Part shown: positions 41,999 to 51,010 of the stretch, one piece after another
Position numbering within the stretch: position 1 is the first letter of the stretch
Layout of the letters: each line of letters begins with the position of its first letter
Assembly: GCA_937908115.1 (NCBI GenBank)
Contig: CALEQZ010000041.1
Span: forward strand, 88,656-152,655
Length of the DNA stretch: 64,000 nt
Source: an uncultured Alcaligenaceae bacterium
GTDB lineage: Bacteria > Pseudomonadota > Gammaproteobacteria > Burkholderiales > Burkholderiaceae_B
Direction: 5' to 3'
Translations under genes and position numbers: made by a program
Notes under the pieces: model-generated
What the model was told of the DNA's origin: nothing
The model's input: only the letters and a program-made list of their open reading frames with translations
Database searches by the model: none

Positions 41999-42901
41999 AT
42001 GTTTGCACACAATAAACGCCTGCAGTACACGGTCCGGGTCGGGCAATGCAACCCCGGGCTGGCCAATCTGTTGCTGGAACAGTTCGGCGGGCCGCAGGGA
42101 GAATTGGCCGCAGCGTGTAGATATTTCACGCAGGCCATCGCCGAAGACGATCCCGGCCGCAAGGACATGCTCTTTGACATCGCCACCGAAGAGCTCAGCC
42201 ACCTGGAGGTAATCGGCACCCTGGTCGCCATGCTCAACAAGGGTGCCAAGGGGGAACTGGCCGAGGCGACCCTGGCCGAAGCCGACCTCTACCGCAGCCT
42301 GCAAGGCGCAGGCAACGACTCGCATGTCACGCAGATCCTTTACGGCGGCGGCCCCGCGCTGATCAATTCCGGCGGCCAGCTCTGGAACGCCGGATATATC
42401 GACACCATCGGCGACCCGTCGGCGGACCTGCGCTCGAACATTGCCGCCGAGGCGCGAGCCAAGATCGTCTACGAGCGCCTGATCAACGTGACCGACGATC
42501 CGGGCGTGAAGGAAGCGCTGGGCTTTCTCATGACGCGCGAGATCGCGCACCAGCGCTCCTTCGAAAAGGCGCTGTATTCCATGCAGCCCAATTTCCCGCC
42601 GGGCAAGCTGCCGGGCGATCCACGCTTTGCCAGCGTGTACTTCGACATGTCACAGAGCGACGATCCGCAGGACGAGTTGCGCGGGCCGTGGAACAGCGAC
42701 GCCAACTTCGAGGTGGTGTCCGAGCGCAGCCAGCAATGCGCCGTCGACGGCGGCGACGGCAACGCCACGGTCAAGCTCGACGCCAAGCAGAAAAAGGCCT
42801 TGCAGGCGCTGGTGTCGCGCACGGCTTCCGACCCGGAGTCCGACCCCGTCACCGGCGCCGAACTGGGCAGCGGCGAAGCCTTCGACCCCGAGGACCGCTA
42901 G
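41999..42901 (+). CDS. Manganese catalase
   Basis: This 300-residue non-haem catalase decomposes hydrogen peroxide with a di-manganese centre. Ligands are visible in GPQGELAAACRYF (Glu), TEELSHLEVIG (Glu, His), IAAEARAKIVYERLI (Glu) and TREIAHQRSFEKAL (His). A glycine-rich segment, LYGGGPALINSGGQLWNAGY, fits the family. The C-terminal tail is acidic. GGGAGG precedes ATG at 41999. It follows the GMC gene by 104 bp. Confidence 0.94.
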   Translation: MFAHNKRLQYTVRVGQCNPGLANLLLEQFGGPQGELAAACRYFTQAIAEDDPGRKDMLFDIATEELSHLEVIGTLVAMLNKGAKGELAEATLAEADLYRSLQGAGNDSHVTQILYGGGPALINSGGQLWNAGYIDTIGDPSADLRSNIAAEARAKIVYERLINVTDDPGVKEALGFLMTREIAHQRSFEKALYSMQPNFPPGKLPGDPRFASVYFDMSQSDDPQDELRGPWNSDANFEVVSERSQQCAVDGGDGNATVKLDAKQKKALQALVSRTASDPESDPVTGAELGSGEAFDPEDR

Positions 42902-42982
42902 GCGCGACCCGGCCAAAGCAAAACAAAATTTCTTTCTGAACAAGAGGGAATGAAGTCTTTGCGCGTATCGGCATGCCAATAA

Positions 42983-43015
42983 TGGGGCCGCGGCCGGTCT
43001 ACGGCCGGCCCCACT
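42983..43015 (+). repeat. GC-rich inverted repeat upstream of the Bug receptor gene
   Basis: TGGGGCCG...GCCG pairs with CGGC...CGGCCCCA around GTCTA with a 2-base bulge. It could end the catalase transcript or shape the receptor mRNA leader. There is no T run, so termination is doubtful. Confidence 0.45.
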
Positions 43016-43037
43016 ATACCGATACGAGGAGACTTCG

Positions 43038-44045
43038 ATGGATGCATTCCTTTCCCGGGCGCGGCGGCGCCTGCTGGCAGGCGGCATGGCGCTGGGCCTG
43101 GCCGGTGCCCTCGGCCCCTGCTTGGCGGCGGCCGCCGCCGACTATCCAACCAAGTCCCTGCGCATGGTCATCCCGTATCCGCCGGGCGGCGCCACCGACG
43201 TGGTCGGGCGGGTGATGGCCGAAGCCCTTTCGGCTGAGCTGGGACAACAAGTCGTCGTCGAAAACCGGGGCGGTGCCGGCGGCAACGTGGGCGCCGATGC
43301 GGTGGCGCGCGCCGAGCCGGATGGCTACACGGTGCTGATGGGGGCAATCACCTCGCACTCCATCATGGCCACGCTGGAAAAAGACCGCATTTCCTACAAG
43401 CTGCTCGAAGACCTGACGCCGGTGTCGACCATCGCCGCGGTGCCGCTGGTCTTCGTGGTCAACCCCAAGCTGCCCATCCACTCGCTCAAGGATCTCATCG
43501 AGTACGCCCGCGCCCACCCAGGCGAGCTGACCTACGCATCGTCGGGCGCCGGCGCGCCGCAGCGCATGGCTGCCGAGCTCTTCAAGCGCCAGGCCGGGGT
43601 GGACATGCTGCACGTGCCGTATCGCGGCAGCGGCCCGGCCATGACCGACCTGGTGGGCGGCCAGGTGCTGACCATGGTCGAGACCGTCCCCGCTTCGCTG
43701 TCCTTCATCAAGGCGGGCAAGCTGCGCGCGCTGGCGGTGACCACGCCCGAGCGCATCTCCATGCTGCCCGACATGCCCACCGCGGCCGAAGCCGGCCTGC
43801 CGGGCTTCGAAGTGGCGTCCATGTTCGGGTTGTTGGTCCCGGCCGGCACGCCCGCGCCCATCGTGCAACGGCTCAACACGGCTACCTCGGCGGCCCTGCA
43901 GAAGCCGGAAGTCAAGGAAAAGCTGCTGCAGCAGGGCGCCTACGCGGTGGCCCCGCACTCGCCGGAGGATGCGGCCAAGCGGCTGCGCGCCGAGGTCGAG
44001 AAATGGGCGCAGGTCATCCAGGATGCAAAGATCACCGCCGATTAG
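43038..44045 (+). CDS. Bug/TctC-type periplasmic solute receptor (6)
   Basis: This 335-residue receptor has a signal peptide of about 35 residues (RRRLLAGGMALGLAGALG, ending at AAAAAD). The N-terminal RRRLLAG suggests export by Sec, with some resemblance to a Tat signal. The mature start is YPTKSLRMVIPYPPGGATD. It is immediately upstream of the IlvD/Edd-family dehydratase (46 bp), so it likely takes up a sugar acid for that enzyme. Confidence 0.92.
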   Translation: MDAFLSRARRRLLAGGMALGLAGALGPCLAAAAADYPTKSLRMVIPYPPGGATDVVGRVMAEALSAELGQQVVVENRGGAGGNVGADAVARAEPDGYTVLMGAITSHSIMATLEKDRISYKLLEDLTPVSTIAAVPLVFVVNPKLPIHSLKDLIEYARAHPGELTYASSGAGAPQRMAAELFKRQAGVDMLHVPYRGSGPAMTDLVGGQVLTMVETVPASLSFIKAGKLRALAVTTPERISMLPDMPTAAEAGLPGFEVASMFGLLVPAGTPAPIVQRLNTATSAALQKPEVKEKLLQQGAYAVAPHSPEDAAKRLRAEVEKWAQVIQDAKITAD

Positions 44046-44091
44046 TCGCGTATCCTTCCCTTCGCTTCAACAACAGCCCGGCAAGACATTC

Positions 44092-45873
44092 ATGGCAGAT
44101 CCCAAGAAACCCGCCGGCCGGCCGGCCGGATCCGACGCGCCCGGCGGCATGCGCCGGGGCCTGACCAGCTACGGCGACAGTGGATTTTCGCTGTTCCTGC
44201 GCAAGGCCTTCATCAAGGGCGCGGGCCTGACCGACGACGCGCTGGACCGGCCCATCATCGGTATCGCCAACACCGGCAGCGGCTACAACCCCTGCCACGG
44301 CAACATGCCGCAGCTGGTCGAGGCGGTGCGCCGCGGCGTCATGCTGGCCGGGGGCCTGCCGGTGGAGTTTCCGACGATCTCCGTGCATGAAAGCTTCGCC
44401 GCACCCACCAGCATGTTCCTGCGCAACCTCATGTCCATGGACACCGAAGAGATGATCCGCGCCCAGCCGATGGACGCGGTGGTGCTCATCGGCGGCTGCG
44501 ACAAGACGGTACCCGCGCAGTTGATGGCGGCGGCCAGCGCCAACGTGCCGGCCATCCAGCTGGTGACCGGTTCGATGCTGACCGGCGCGCACCGGGGCGA
44601 GCGCGTCGGCGCCTGCACCGATTGCCGCCGCTTCTGGGCGCGCTATCGCGCCGACGAGATCGACGACCAGGAAATCGCCGAGGTCAACGACAAACTGGTC
44701 GCCAGCGTCGGCACCTGTTCGGTCATGGGTACGGCCAGCACCATGGCGTGCATCGCCGAGGCGTTGGGCATGTCGGTGCCGGGCGCGGCCTCCCCGCCGG
44801 CGGTCACTGCCGACCGCATGCGCATCGCTGAACAAACCGGCGCGGCCGCCGTGCGCATGATCGCCCAGGGCCTCACCCCGCACCGCATCCTCACGCCCAA
44901 GGCGTTCGAAAACGCCTTGCGCGTGCTGTTGGCCATAGGCGGATCGACCAACGGCATCGTCCACCTGACCGCCATCGCCGGGCGCCTGGGCATACGCGTG
45001 GACCTGGAAGCGTTCGATCGCATCGGCCGCGAAACCCCCGTGCTGGTGGACTTGAAGCCATCGGGCCAGCACTACATGGAAGACTTCCACAAGGCCGGGG
45101 GCGTGCGCGCGCTGCTGCGCGAGCTGCGCCCCTTGCTGCACCTGGACGCGCTGACCGTCACCGGCCGCACCTTGGGCGAGGAACTCGACGCCGCCGGGCC
45201 GCCCTTCCAGCAGGACGTCATCCGGCCGTTCGACCGGCCCGTCTACGCCCAGGGCGGCATCGCAGTGCTGCGCGGCAACCTCGCGCCGGGCGGGGCCATC
45301 ATCAAGCAATCGGCCGCCACGCCCGCGCTGATGGAGCACGAGGGCAGGGCAGTGGTCTTCGAAGACCTCGAAGACCTGGCCGCCCGCGTGGACGACCCGG
45401 ACCTGGACATCACCGCCGACGACATCATGGTGCTCAAGCACATCGGGCCGCGGGGCGCGCCCGGCATGCCCGAGGCCGGCTACATGCCGATCCCGCGCAA
45501 GCTGGCGCGCGCCGGGGTCAAGGACATGGTGCGCATTTCCGACGGCCGCATGAGCGGCACCGCGTCCGGCACCATCGTCTTGCACGTCACGCCCGAGTCC
45601 GCGGCTGGCGGTCCGCTGGCGCTGGTGCGCACCGGCGACCGCATCCGGCTGAGCGTGTCCGGGCGCCGGCTGGACCTGCTCGTGGACGACGCCGAGCTGG
45701 CCCGCCGCGCCCAGGCGTGGAAGCCGGCGCCGCCGCGCCAGGAGGACGAGCGCGGCTACCGCAAGCTATTCCTGCAAAGCGTGACCCAGGCCGACCAGGG
45801 CTGTGATTTCGACTTCCTGCGCCATCCCCGCGAGCAGGGCAGCACGCCGGTCGGCAAGCCCGGCAAGGGCTAG
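44092..45873 (+). CDS. IlvD/Edd-family dehydratase, sugar-acid type
   Basis: This 593-residue Fe-S dehydratase removes water from a 2,3-dihydroxy acid. Cluster-binding cysteines are in SGYNPCHGNM, LIGGCDKTVPAQL and VGTCSVMGTASTMA. VRISDGRMSGTASGTIVLHV is near residue 480. The three-cysteine spacing and sequence resemble L-arabonate/pentonate dehydratases with a [2Fe-2S] cluster rather than biosynthetic IlvD. ATG at 44092 is preferred since upstream in-frame sequence overlaps the receptor gene. The partner receptor supports a catabolic sugar-acid role. Confidence 0.88.
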   Translation: MADPKKPAGRPAGSDAPGGMRRGLTSYGDSGFSLFLRKAFIKGAGLTDDALDRPIIGIANTGSGYNPCHGNMPQLVEAVRRGVMLAGGLPVEFPTISVHESFAAPTSMFLRNLMSMDTEEMIRAQPMDAVVLIGGCDKTVPAQLMAAASANVPAIQLVTGSMLTGAHRGERVGACTDCRRFWARYRADEIDDQEIAEVNDKLVASVGTCSVMGTASTMACIAEALGMSVPGAASPPAVTADRMRIAEQTGAAAVRMIAQGLTPHRILTPKAFENALRVLLAIGGSTNGIVHLTAIAGRLGIRVDLEAFDRIGRETPVLVDLKPSGQHYMEDFHKAGGVRALLRELRPLLHLDALTVTGRTLGEELDAAGPPFQQDVIRPFDRPVYAQGGIAVLRGNLAPGGAIIKQSAATPALMEHEGRAVVFEDLEDLAARVDDPDLDITADDIMVLKHIGPRGAPGMPEAGYMPIPRKLARAGVKDMVRISDGRMSGTASGTIVLHVTPESAAGGPLALVRTGDRIRLSVSGRRLDLLVDDAELARRAQAWKPAPPRQEDERGYRKLFLQSVTQADQGCDFDFLRHPREQGSTPVGKPGKG

Positions 45874-45876
45874 CCG

Positions 45877-46782
45877 CTAGCGCCGGTCTGCCGCCGCGTC
45901 TTTGCCCGCGGCGGCGGGAAACACCTTCTGCGCCTCTTCCAGGAAGGTGCGCGCCAACAGCGCCCGCGGGCCGTGCGTCTGCCAGACCAGGCCGATGCGC
46001 CGCACCGGCGCTCGCCCCGGCAGCGGAATGCGCGCCAGCGCGTAATTGGCCGACCACATGGACGACCAATCCGGCAGCAACGCCACGCCCAGGCCTTGGT
46101 CGACCAGCGCGGCAATCGCCATCAATCCGTCGATTTCCAGGCGTTGCTGCGGCACGATGCCGTGGTCGCGCAGGTAGCGGTCGGCCAGCTGGCCGCCCAG
46201 CACCGACCGGTCATAGCGGATGAAAGGCTGGGTGCGCAGCAGCTCGTGGGCGTCGCGCCCCTGCATCGAAAGCGGCGCAACCACCACCAGCGGTTCCTCC
46301 ATGATGGCTTGCCACGAACACGTCTTGGCGATGGCGAACTGGGGCTCGACCACGATGGCTGCATCGAGCTCGCCCACGCCCACGCGCCGGCACAGGTCGA
46401 CCGACGCGCCGGGCATCACGAATACCGACAATTGCGGATAGCGCTCGTAGACCCGCTTGAGCACCGGCGGCAGCACGCTGGTCATGGCCGACACGAACAC
46501 CCCCAGGCGCAGCTCGCCGAAGGGCATATCGTCGCTGGCCAGCGCCGCCAGGTCGCGCGCATCGCGCAGCAGCGCGCGCGCCCGGTCCAGGATGCGCATG
46601 CCTGCGTCGGTGGGCCGCACCGACCGGCCGGCGCGCTTGACCAGCGACAAACCCAGGGTCTGTTCCAGCGCCTTGACGCGCGCGGCCACCGCCGTCGGCG
46701 TCAAGTCCAGCCGCCGCGCGGCCTGCGCGTACGAGCCGCTTTCGACGACGGTGACGAAGCTTTGCAGGTAGCGGACATCCAT
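45877..46782 (-). CDS. LysR-family transcriptional regulator
   Basis: This 301-residue regulator has the helix-turn-helix ESGSYAQAARRLDLTPTAVA and an effector domain from about residue 90 (FGELRLGVFVSAMTSVLPP). It converges on the dehydratase gene with 3 bp between stops, and lies 113 bp after the FMN hydroxyacid oxidase on the same strand. Either neighbour could be its target. The final residues are basic. Confidence 0.92.
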   Translation of the reverse strand: MDVRYLQSFVTVVESGSYAQAARRLDLTPTAVAARVKALEQTLGLSLVKRAGRSVRPTDAGMRILDRARALLRDARDLAALASDDMPFGELRLGVFVSAMTSVLPPVLKRVYERYPQLSVFVMPGASVDLCRRVGVGELDAAIVVEPQFAIAKTCSWQAIMEEPLVVVAPLSMQGRDAHELLRTQPFIRYDRSVLGGQLADRYLRDHGIVPQQRLEIDGLMAIAALVDQGLGVALLPDWSSMWSANYALARIPLPGRAPVRRIGLVWQTHGPRALLARTFLEEAQKVFPAAAGKDAAADRR

Positions 46783-46895
46783 GGCCTGGCCTGTTGCGGA
46801 AGAACGCCGGACGCGCCGTCCGGGCCGGCCGGGGCGTTCACGGACAGGCCGACACTATGGCCGCAAAAGGCCGGGCGGTCAAAGCCGGCTGTCGG

Positions 46896-48191
46896 TCAGT
46901 CGCCAGCAGCGGGCGCTGCAGGCATGCGGCCGGGCAGCGGGCGCACCGGCACCAAATAGCTGGCATCGAGCTGCTGCAGCGAAGACAAGCCCAGCATGCC
47001 CATGTCCCGGTCGATTTCCTGGCGCAGCAGCGAGATGGCGTGGTCCACGCCGGCGGGCCCGGCTACGGCGGCCGCGTAGTTGAAAGGACGGCCGATGAAC
47101 ACGCACTGCGCGCCCAGCGCCAGCGCCTTGGCCACGTGCGTGCCGCGGCGCACGCCGCTATCCATCATGACCGTCATGCCGCGCGCGGCCTCGGCGATCT
47201 CGGGCAGTACGTGCACGGGCGAGGCCGCGCCGTCGAGCTGGCGCCCGCCGTGGTTGGAAACGATGATGCCATCCATGCCGTGCCGGCGCGCGATCGCCGC
47301 GTCGCGCGCGTCCAGGATGCCCTTGATGATCATCGGCCCGTCCCAGCGGCGCCGGATCTTGGCGATGTGCTCCCAGTTCAAGTAGGCCCGCTCCGAAAGG
47401 TCGCGCAGCACCTTGGACGACAGAATGGGCGCGCCGCGCGTGGCGTAGTTGTTCTCGAAATGCGGCATCCCGTGGCGCACCAGCGTGCGCAGGAAGGTGC
47501 CGACCAGCCAGCGCGGATGCGACAGACCGTCCCAGGCCAGCCGCAGGCTGGGGCGCAGCGGCGTGGAAAACCCCGCGCGCACGTTGTTTTCGCGATTGGC
47601 GCTGACCGGCGTGTCCACCGTGATCACCAGCGTCTGTACGCCGGCGCGCGCCACGCGGTCGATCAGTGCATCGATCTGCGCCGGGTCGCCCGGCAGGTAT
47701 GCCTGGAACCACGTCCCGGGGGCGCGTTCCATGACCTCTTCCAGGCGGATCAGCGACGATCCGCTCATGATGGCTGGGATGCCGGCGCGTTGCGCGGCCT
47801 CGGCCAGCACGATGTCGCCGCGGTATGCGGTCAGTGCGCTCAGGCCCATGGGCGCCAGCCCGAACGGGCTGCTGTACCGCTTGCCGAACAGTGTCACGCT
47901 CTGGTCGCGGGCGACGGCCCCGGTCAGCACCCGCGGCTTGAAGCCGTAGGCGTCGAAAGCTTCGCGGTTGTCGCGCGCGGATAGGTGGTCCTCCACCGCG
48001 CCCGACACATAGCCAAAAATGGGCCGCGGCAGGCGGCGGCGCGCATGCGCCTCGAAATCAGCCAGCGACAGCACCTTGCGCAGCAGGCGCGGCGCCGGAC
48101 GCGCGCCCTGGGCCGCTTGCGGCACGGCGCCGGGAACAGTGGCGGGGTCGGATATACGGGCGGACGAATCAGGTTGCGGTATTACGGCCAT
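46896..48191 (-). CDS. FMN-dependent alpha-hydroxyacid oxidase/dehydrogenase
   Basis: This 431-residue flavoenzyme of the glycolate oxidase/L-lactate dehydrogenase family oxidises a 2-hydroxyacid to a 2-oxoacid. The catalytic His and Arg are in IIVSNHGGRQLDGA. FMN-binding parts include SGSSLIRLEEVME and MDSGVRRGTHVAKALALGA. The N-terminus is about 35 residues longer than LldD. ATG at 48191 is chosen, but its ribosome site is weak and an upstream in-frame ATG at 48269 exists. Electron acceptor and substrate are unknown. Confidence 0.88.
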   Translation of the reverse strand: MAVIPQPDSSARISDPATVPGAVPQAAQGARPAPRLLRKVLSLADFEAHARRRLPRPIFGYVSGAVEDHLSARDNREAFDAYGFKPRVLTGAVARDQSVTLFGKRYSSPFGLAPMGLSALTAYRGDIVLAEAAQRAGIPAIMSGSSLIRLEEVMERAPGTWFQAYLPGDPAQIDALIDRVARAGVQTLVITVDTPVSANRENNVRAGFSTPLRPSLRLAWDGLSHPRWLVGTFLRTLVRHGMPHFENNYATRGAPILSSKVLRDLSERAYLNWEHIAKIRRRWDGPMIIKGILDARDAAIARRHGMDGIIVSNHGGRQLDGAASPVHVLPEIAEAARGMTVMMDSGVRRGTHVAKALALGAQCVFIGRPFNYAAAVAGPAGVDHAISLLRQEIDRDMGMLGLSSLQQLDASYLVPVRPLPGRMPAAPAAGD

Positions 48192-48454
48192 CGCACGGAC
48201 ACAGGGAAAAGCCAGGCTTGCAACTCTAGCGAGTCTGGCGGGTGGAATAAAGCGACAAGACTTCACCAAGTTCGATCGCTTTTATCGAAGATGTTGCGCG
48301 CCGCCATGGCGGCATGCGGCCTTACGGCTGCGTTCGCCGGATCCGGCGCGCCAGCGCAACACTTGCGCGAGGCGGCCACGGCCGTTTCCGCCCGGAGTGT
48401 GGTCACTACAATGCACGCATCGCGGGGCGTGCCGCCCCGGGGGTGGAAAATCTG

Positions 48455-49990
48455 ATGCGCAAAAGCATGTCCGGCATGCCTGGCGGGTGGCGCGCGACGC
48501 TGGCCGTGGCCTGCGCTGCGGCCCTCGGCCTGGCGGCCGCAGCTGGGCAGGCGCAGGTGCTGCGCGTGGGCGTGCGCGAGGCGCCCGGCCCGTTGGACCC
48601 GTTGCGCGCCGGCACGCTGTCGGCGCGCATGGTCTTGGCGTCGCTGTGCGAGCGGCTGGTCGAAATCGACCCGCAGCTGCGCATCGTGCCGGGCGTGGCG
48701 CAATCCTGGGAATGGAGCGCCGACGGCCGGAAACTGACTTTTTCCTTGCGTGCCGGCGCGCGATTCCACGACGGCGCGCCGCTCGACGCCGCGGCGGTCA
48801 AGGCCAACCTGGACCGCATGCGCCATGCGCCGGAAAGCGCGGCGCCTGGCCGGCTGCATGGCATTGCCGAGGTCGTCGCGCCGGGTCCGCTGACCGTGGT
48901 CCTGCGCCTGGACGAGCCCGACGCGGCGTTGCCGTCACACCTGGCCGAGCGCGCCGGCACGCTGGTCTCACCGGCGAGCTTCGGCAAGGCGGGTGCAGTG
49001 CCAGTGTGCTCCGGCCCGTACCGGCTGGCCGAGCGTGGGTTGGCCGGCCGCGCCAACGGCGCCGTGGCGCTCGAGCGCGACGACGGCCATTGGGATGCGG
49101 CAGCCTATCCCATCCGGCGCGTGGAATTCCTGCCGATCCCGGATGCGCTGGTGGCCATGGACATGCTTCGGCGCGGCGAGCTGGACGTGATCGAGCGCGT
49201 GGCGCCGGCCAACTTTCCCCTGCTGCAGGGCGGTGGGCTTGCGCAGTTGAGCGTGGCCAGCGGCTTGGGATTCCAGGCGCTCGTCATTAACCTGCGCGCT
49301 GGCGCGCACGGCCATCCCCTGGCCGACAAGCGTGTGCGCCGCGCGCTTGCCCTGGCCATCGATCGCGACCTGGTCGACGAGGCCGTGGGCGGCGGCGCGC
49401 TCGTGCCGGCTGGCCAGCCTTTTCCGCCGGCCAGCTGGGCCTTCGAGCCGCGCTTCCAGCCCCAGGGCCGCGACATCGACGGCGCACGCGCGCTGCTGCG
49501 CGAGGCAGGGCATGACCGGGTGGCCTTTACGCTGGCCTATGGCGAAGACCCGCTGCTGCAGCGTGTATTCGAATTGGTGCGTGGCATGGGCGACCAGGCG
49601 GGATTCGACATTGCGCTTGCACCCATGCCCTTTGCCGAGCTGCAGCGCCGGCTGGCTTCGGGCGACTTCGAGGTGGCGCAAACGGGCTGGTCGGGCCGCG
49701 CCGACCCTTCGGGAAACATCGAGCCTTTCGTCACCTGCGGCGCGCCGCTCAACGACAGCGGGTACTGCAATGCCCACCTGGACCGCCTGCTGCGTCAGGC
49801 GCGCGCGCAAACCGATCCTGCGGCGCGCAAGGATTATTACGACCAGGCGCAGGCCATTTTGCAGGACGACGCGCCGCTGATTTTCCTGTACTACCTGCCT
49901 TGGCCCGTGGCGCTTGGCGCGGGCGTGCAAGGTTACGTTCCGTATCCGGACGGGCTATTGCGACTGCGCGGCGTGCGGCTGGCGCCTTAA
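48455..49990 (+). CDS. ABC transporter substrate-binding protein, family 5 (peptide/nickel type)
   Basis: This 511-residue periplasmic receptor has a signal peptide of about 33 residues (ATLAVACAAALGLAAAAG). SBP_bac_5 patterns include LVEIDPQLRIVPGVAQSWEW and ADGRKLTFSLRAGARFHDG. RRALALAIDRDLVDEAVGGG is near residue 295. No permease or ATPase gene is next to it, so it is an orphan receptor that must use a transporter elsewhere. ATG at 48455 is chosen because the signal peptide begins there. The 263 bp upstream show no gene. Confidence 0.88.
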   Translation: MRKSMSGMPGGWRATLAVACAAALGLAAAAGQAQVLRVGVREAPGPLDPLRAGTLSARMVLASLCERLVEIDPQLRIVPGVAQSWEWSADGRKLTFSLRAGARFHDGAPLDAAAVKANLDRMRHAPESAAPGRLHGIAEVVAPGPLTVVLRLDEPDAALPSHLAERAGTLVSPASFGKAGAVPVCSGPYRLAERGLAGRANGAVALERDDGHWDAAAYPIRRVEFLPIPDALVAMDMLRRGELDVIERVAPANFPLLQGGGLAQLSVASGLGFQALVINLRAGAHGHPLADKRVRRALALAIDRDLVDEAVGGGALVPAGQPFPPASWAFEPRFQPQGRDIDGARALLREAGHDRVAFTLAYGEDPLLQRVFELVRGMGDQAGFDIALAPMPFAELQRRLASGDFEVAQTGWSGRADPSGNIEPFVTCGAPLNDSGYCNAHLDRLLRQARAQTDPAARKDYYDQAQAILQDDAPLIFLYYLPWPVALGAGVQGYVPYPDGLLRLRGVRLAP

Positions 49991-50029
49991 CGCCTTGCCG
50001 GCCCATCGGGCATGGGCTATGGTGGGTCG

Positions 50030-51010
50030 ATGAATGCCCCACGCACCGACGGCGCGCCCTTCGATCTGTCCGGCAGCGAACCCTTTTTTGTCGTCATGAA
50101 CGCGGGCTCCGGCCGCGCCGACGCCGGGCCCTTGCGCGAGCAGATCGAAAGCCGGTTGCAGGCGGCCGGCAGGCGATGCGAAATCGACCTCGTCACCGAC
50201 CCGCGCAAGCTGGCGCAGGCAGCTGCGCGCGCCGTCGAACGCGCGCAGCAGGCAGGCGGCGTGGTCGTGGCTGCCGGCGGCGACGGTACCCTCAACGCCG
50301 TGGCCCACGCCGTGCTGGGCACGGGGCTGCCTTTCGGCATCCTGTCCCAGGGCACCTTCAACTACTTCGGCCGCAGCCACAGCATCCCGGCCGACAACGA
50401 ACGGGCGCTGGGTATCTTGCTCGACGGCCGGGTCCAGCCCGTGCAGGTGGGCCTGGTCAACGGTCGTGCCTTCTTGGTCAACGCCAGCCTCGGCCTGTAC
50501 CCCATCCTGCTGGAAGACCGCGAGGCCTTCAAGCAGCGCTACGGGCGCAGCCGGCTGGTGGCGCTGGCGTCCGCCTTGGTTACCTTGCTGCGCTCGCCCC
50601 GGCAGTTGTCGCTGCGGCTCGACGGCCCGGGCGGTGAAACGGCCATGCGCACGTGCACGCTGGTGGTCGGCAACAACGCCCTGCAGCTGGAGCAGCTGGG
50701 CATAGACCTGGCCGACGACTTAAAGCAAGGCCGGCTCGTGGCGATGAGCCCCAGGCCGGTCGGCACGCTTGCCCTGTACGGGCTGGTGCTGCGCGGCGCG
50801 CTCGCCCGGCTGGGCGAGGCCGACAACGTGGTCAGCTTTCCCTTCCGCCGCGTGACGGTGCAGCGGCTCGCGCCCGCGTCGCCGCGCGGTATCAAGGTCG
50901 CGATAGACGGCGAAATCCTGCGCCTGCGCCCGCCCATCGAGTTTCGCGTGGCCGGGCACCACTTGCCCTTGCTGGTGCCGCGCCACCCCGATCCGGCCGA
51001 CCGCGCATGA
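50030..51010 (+). CDS. Diacylglycerol kinase catalytic-domain protein, lipid kinase
   Basis: This 326-residue protein has the DAGK fold. The N-terminal nucleotide-binding region holds VVVAAGGDGTLNAVAHA at about residue 83, with FGILSQGTFNYFG after it. The C-terminal beta domain contains VSFPFRRVTVQRL. It would phosphorylate diacylglycerol, a sphingoid base or another lipid at the membrane. There is no membrane segment. Its stop overlaps the metallophosphoesterase start (ATGA), tying the two together in translation. Confidence 0.9.
   Translation: MNAPRTDGAPFDLSGSEPFFVVMNAGSGRADAGPLREQIESRLQAAGRRCEIDLVTDPRKLAQAAARAVERAQQAGGVVVAAGGDGTLNAVAHAVLGTGLPFGILSQGTFNYFGRSHSIPADNERALGILLDGRVQPVQVGLVNGRAFLVNASLGLYPILLEDREAFKQRYGRSRLVALASALVTLLRSPRQLSLRLDGPGGETAMRTCTLVVGNNALQLEQLGIDLADDLKQGRLVAMSPRPVGTLALYGLVLRGALARLGEADNVVSFPFRRVTVQRLAPASPRGIKVAIDGEILRLRPPIEFRVAGHHLPLLVPRHPDPADRA

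Noticed and set aside
44092..45873. ilvD for valine/isoleucine biosynthesis
   Set aside because: Adjacent solute receptor, cysteine pattern and context fit a sugar-acid dehydratase better.
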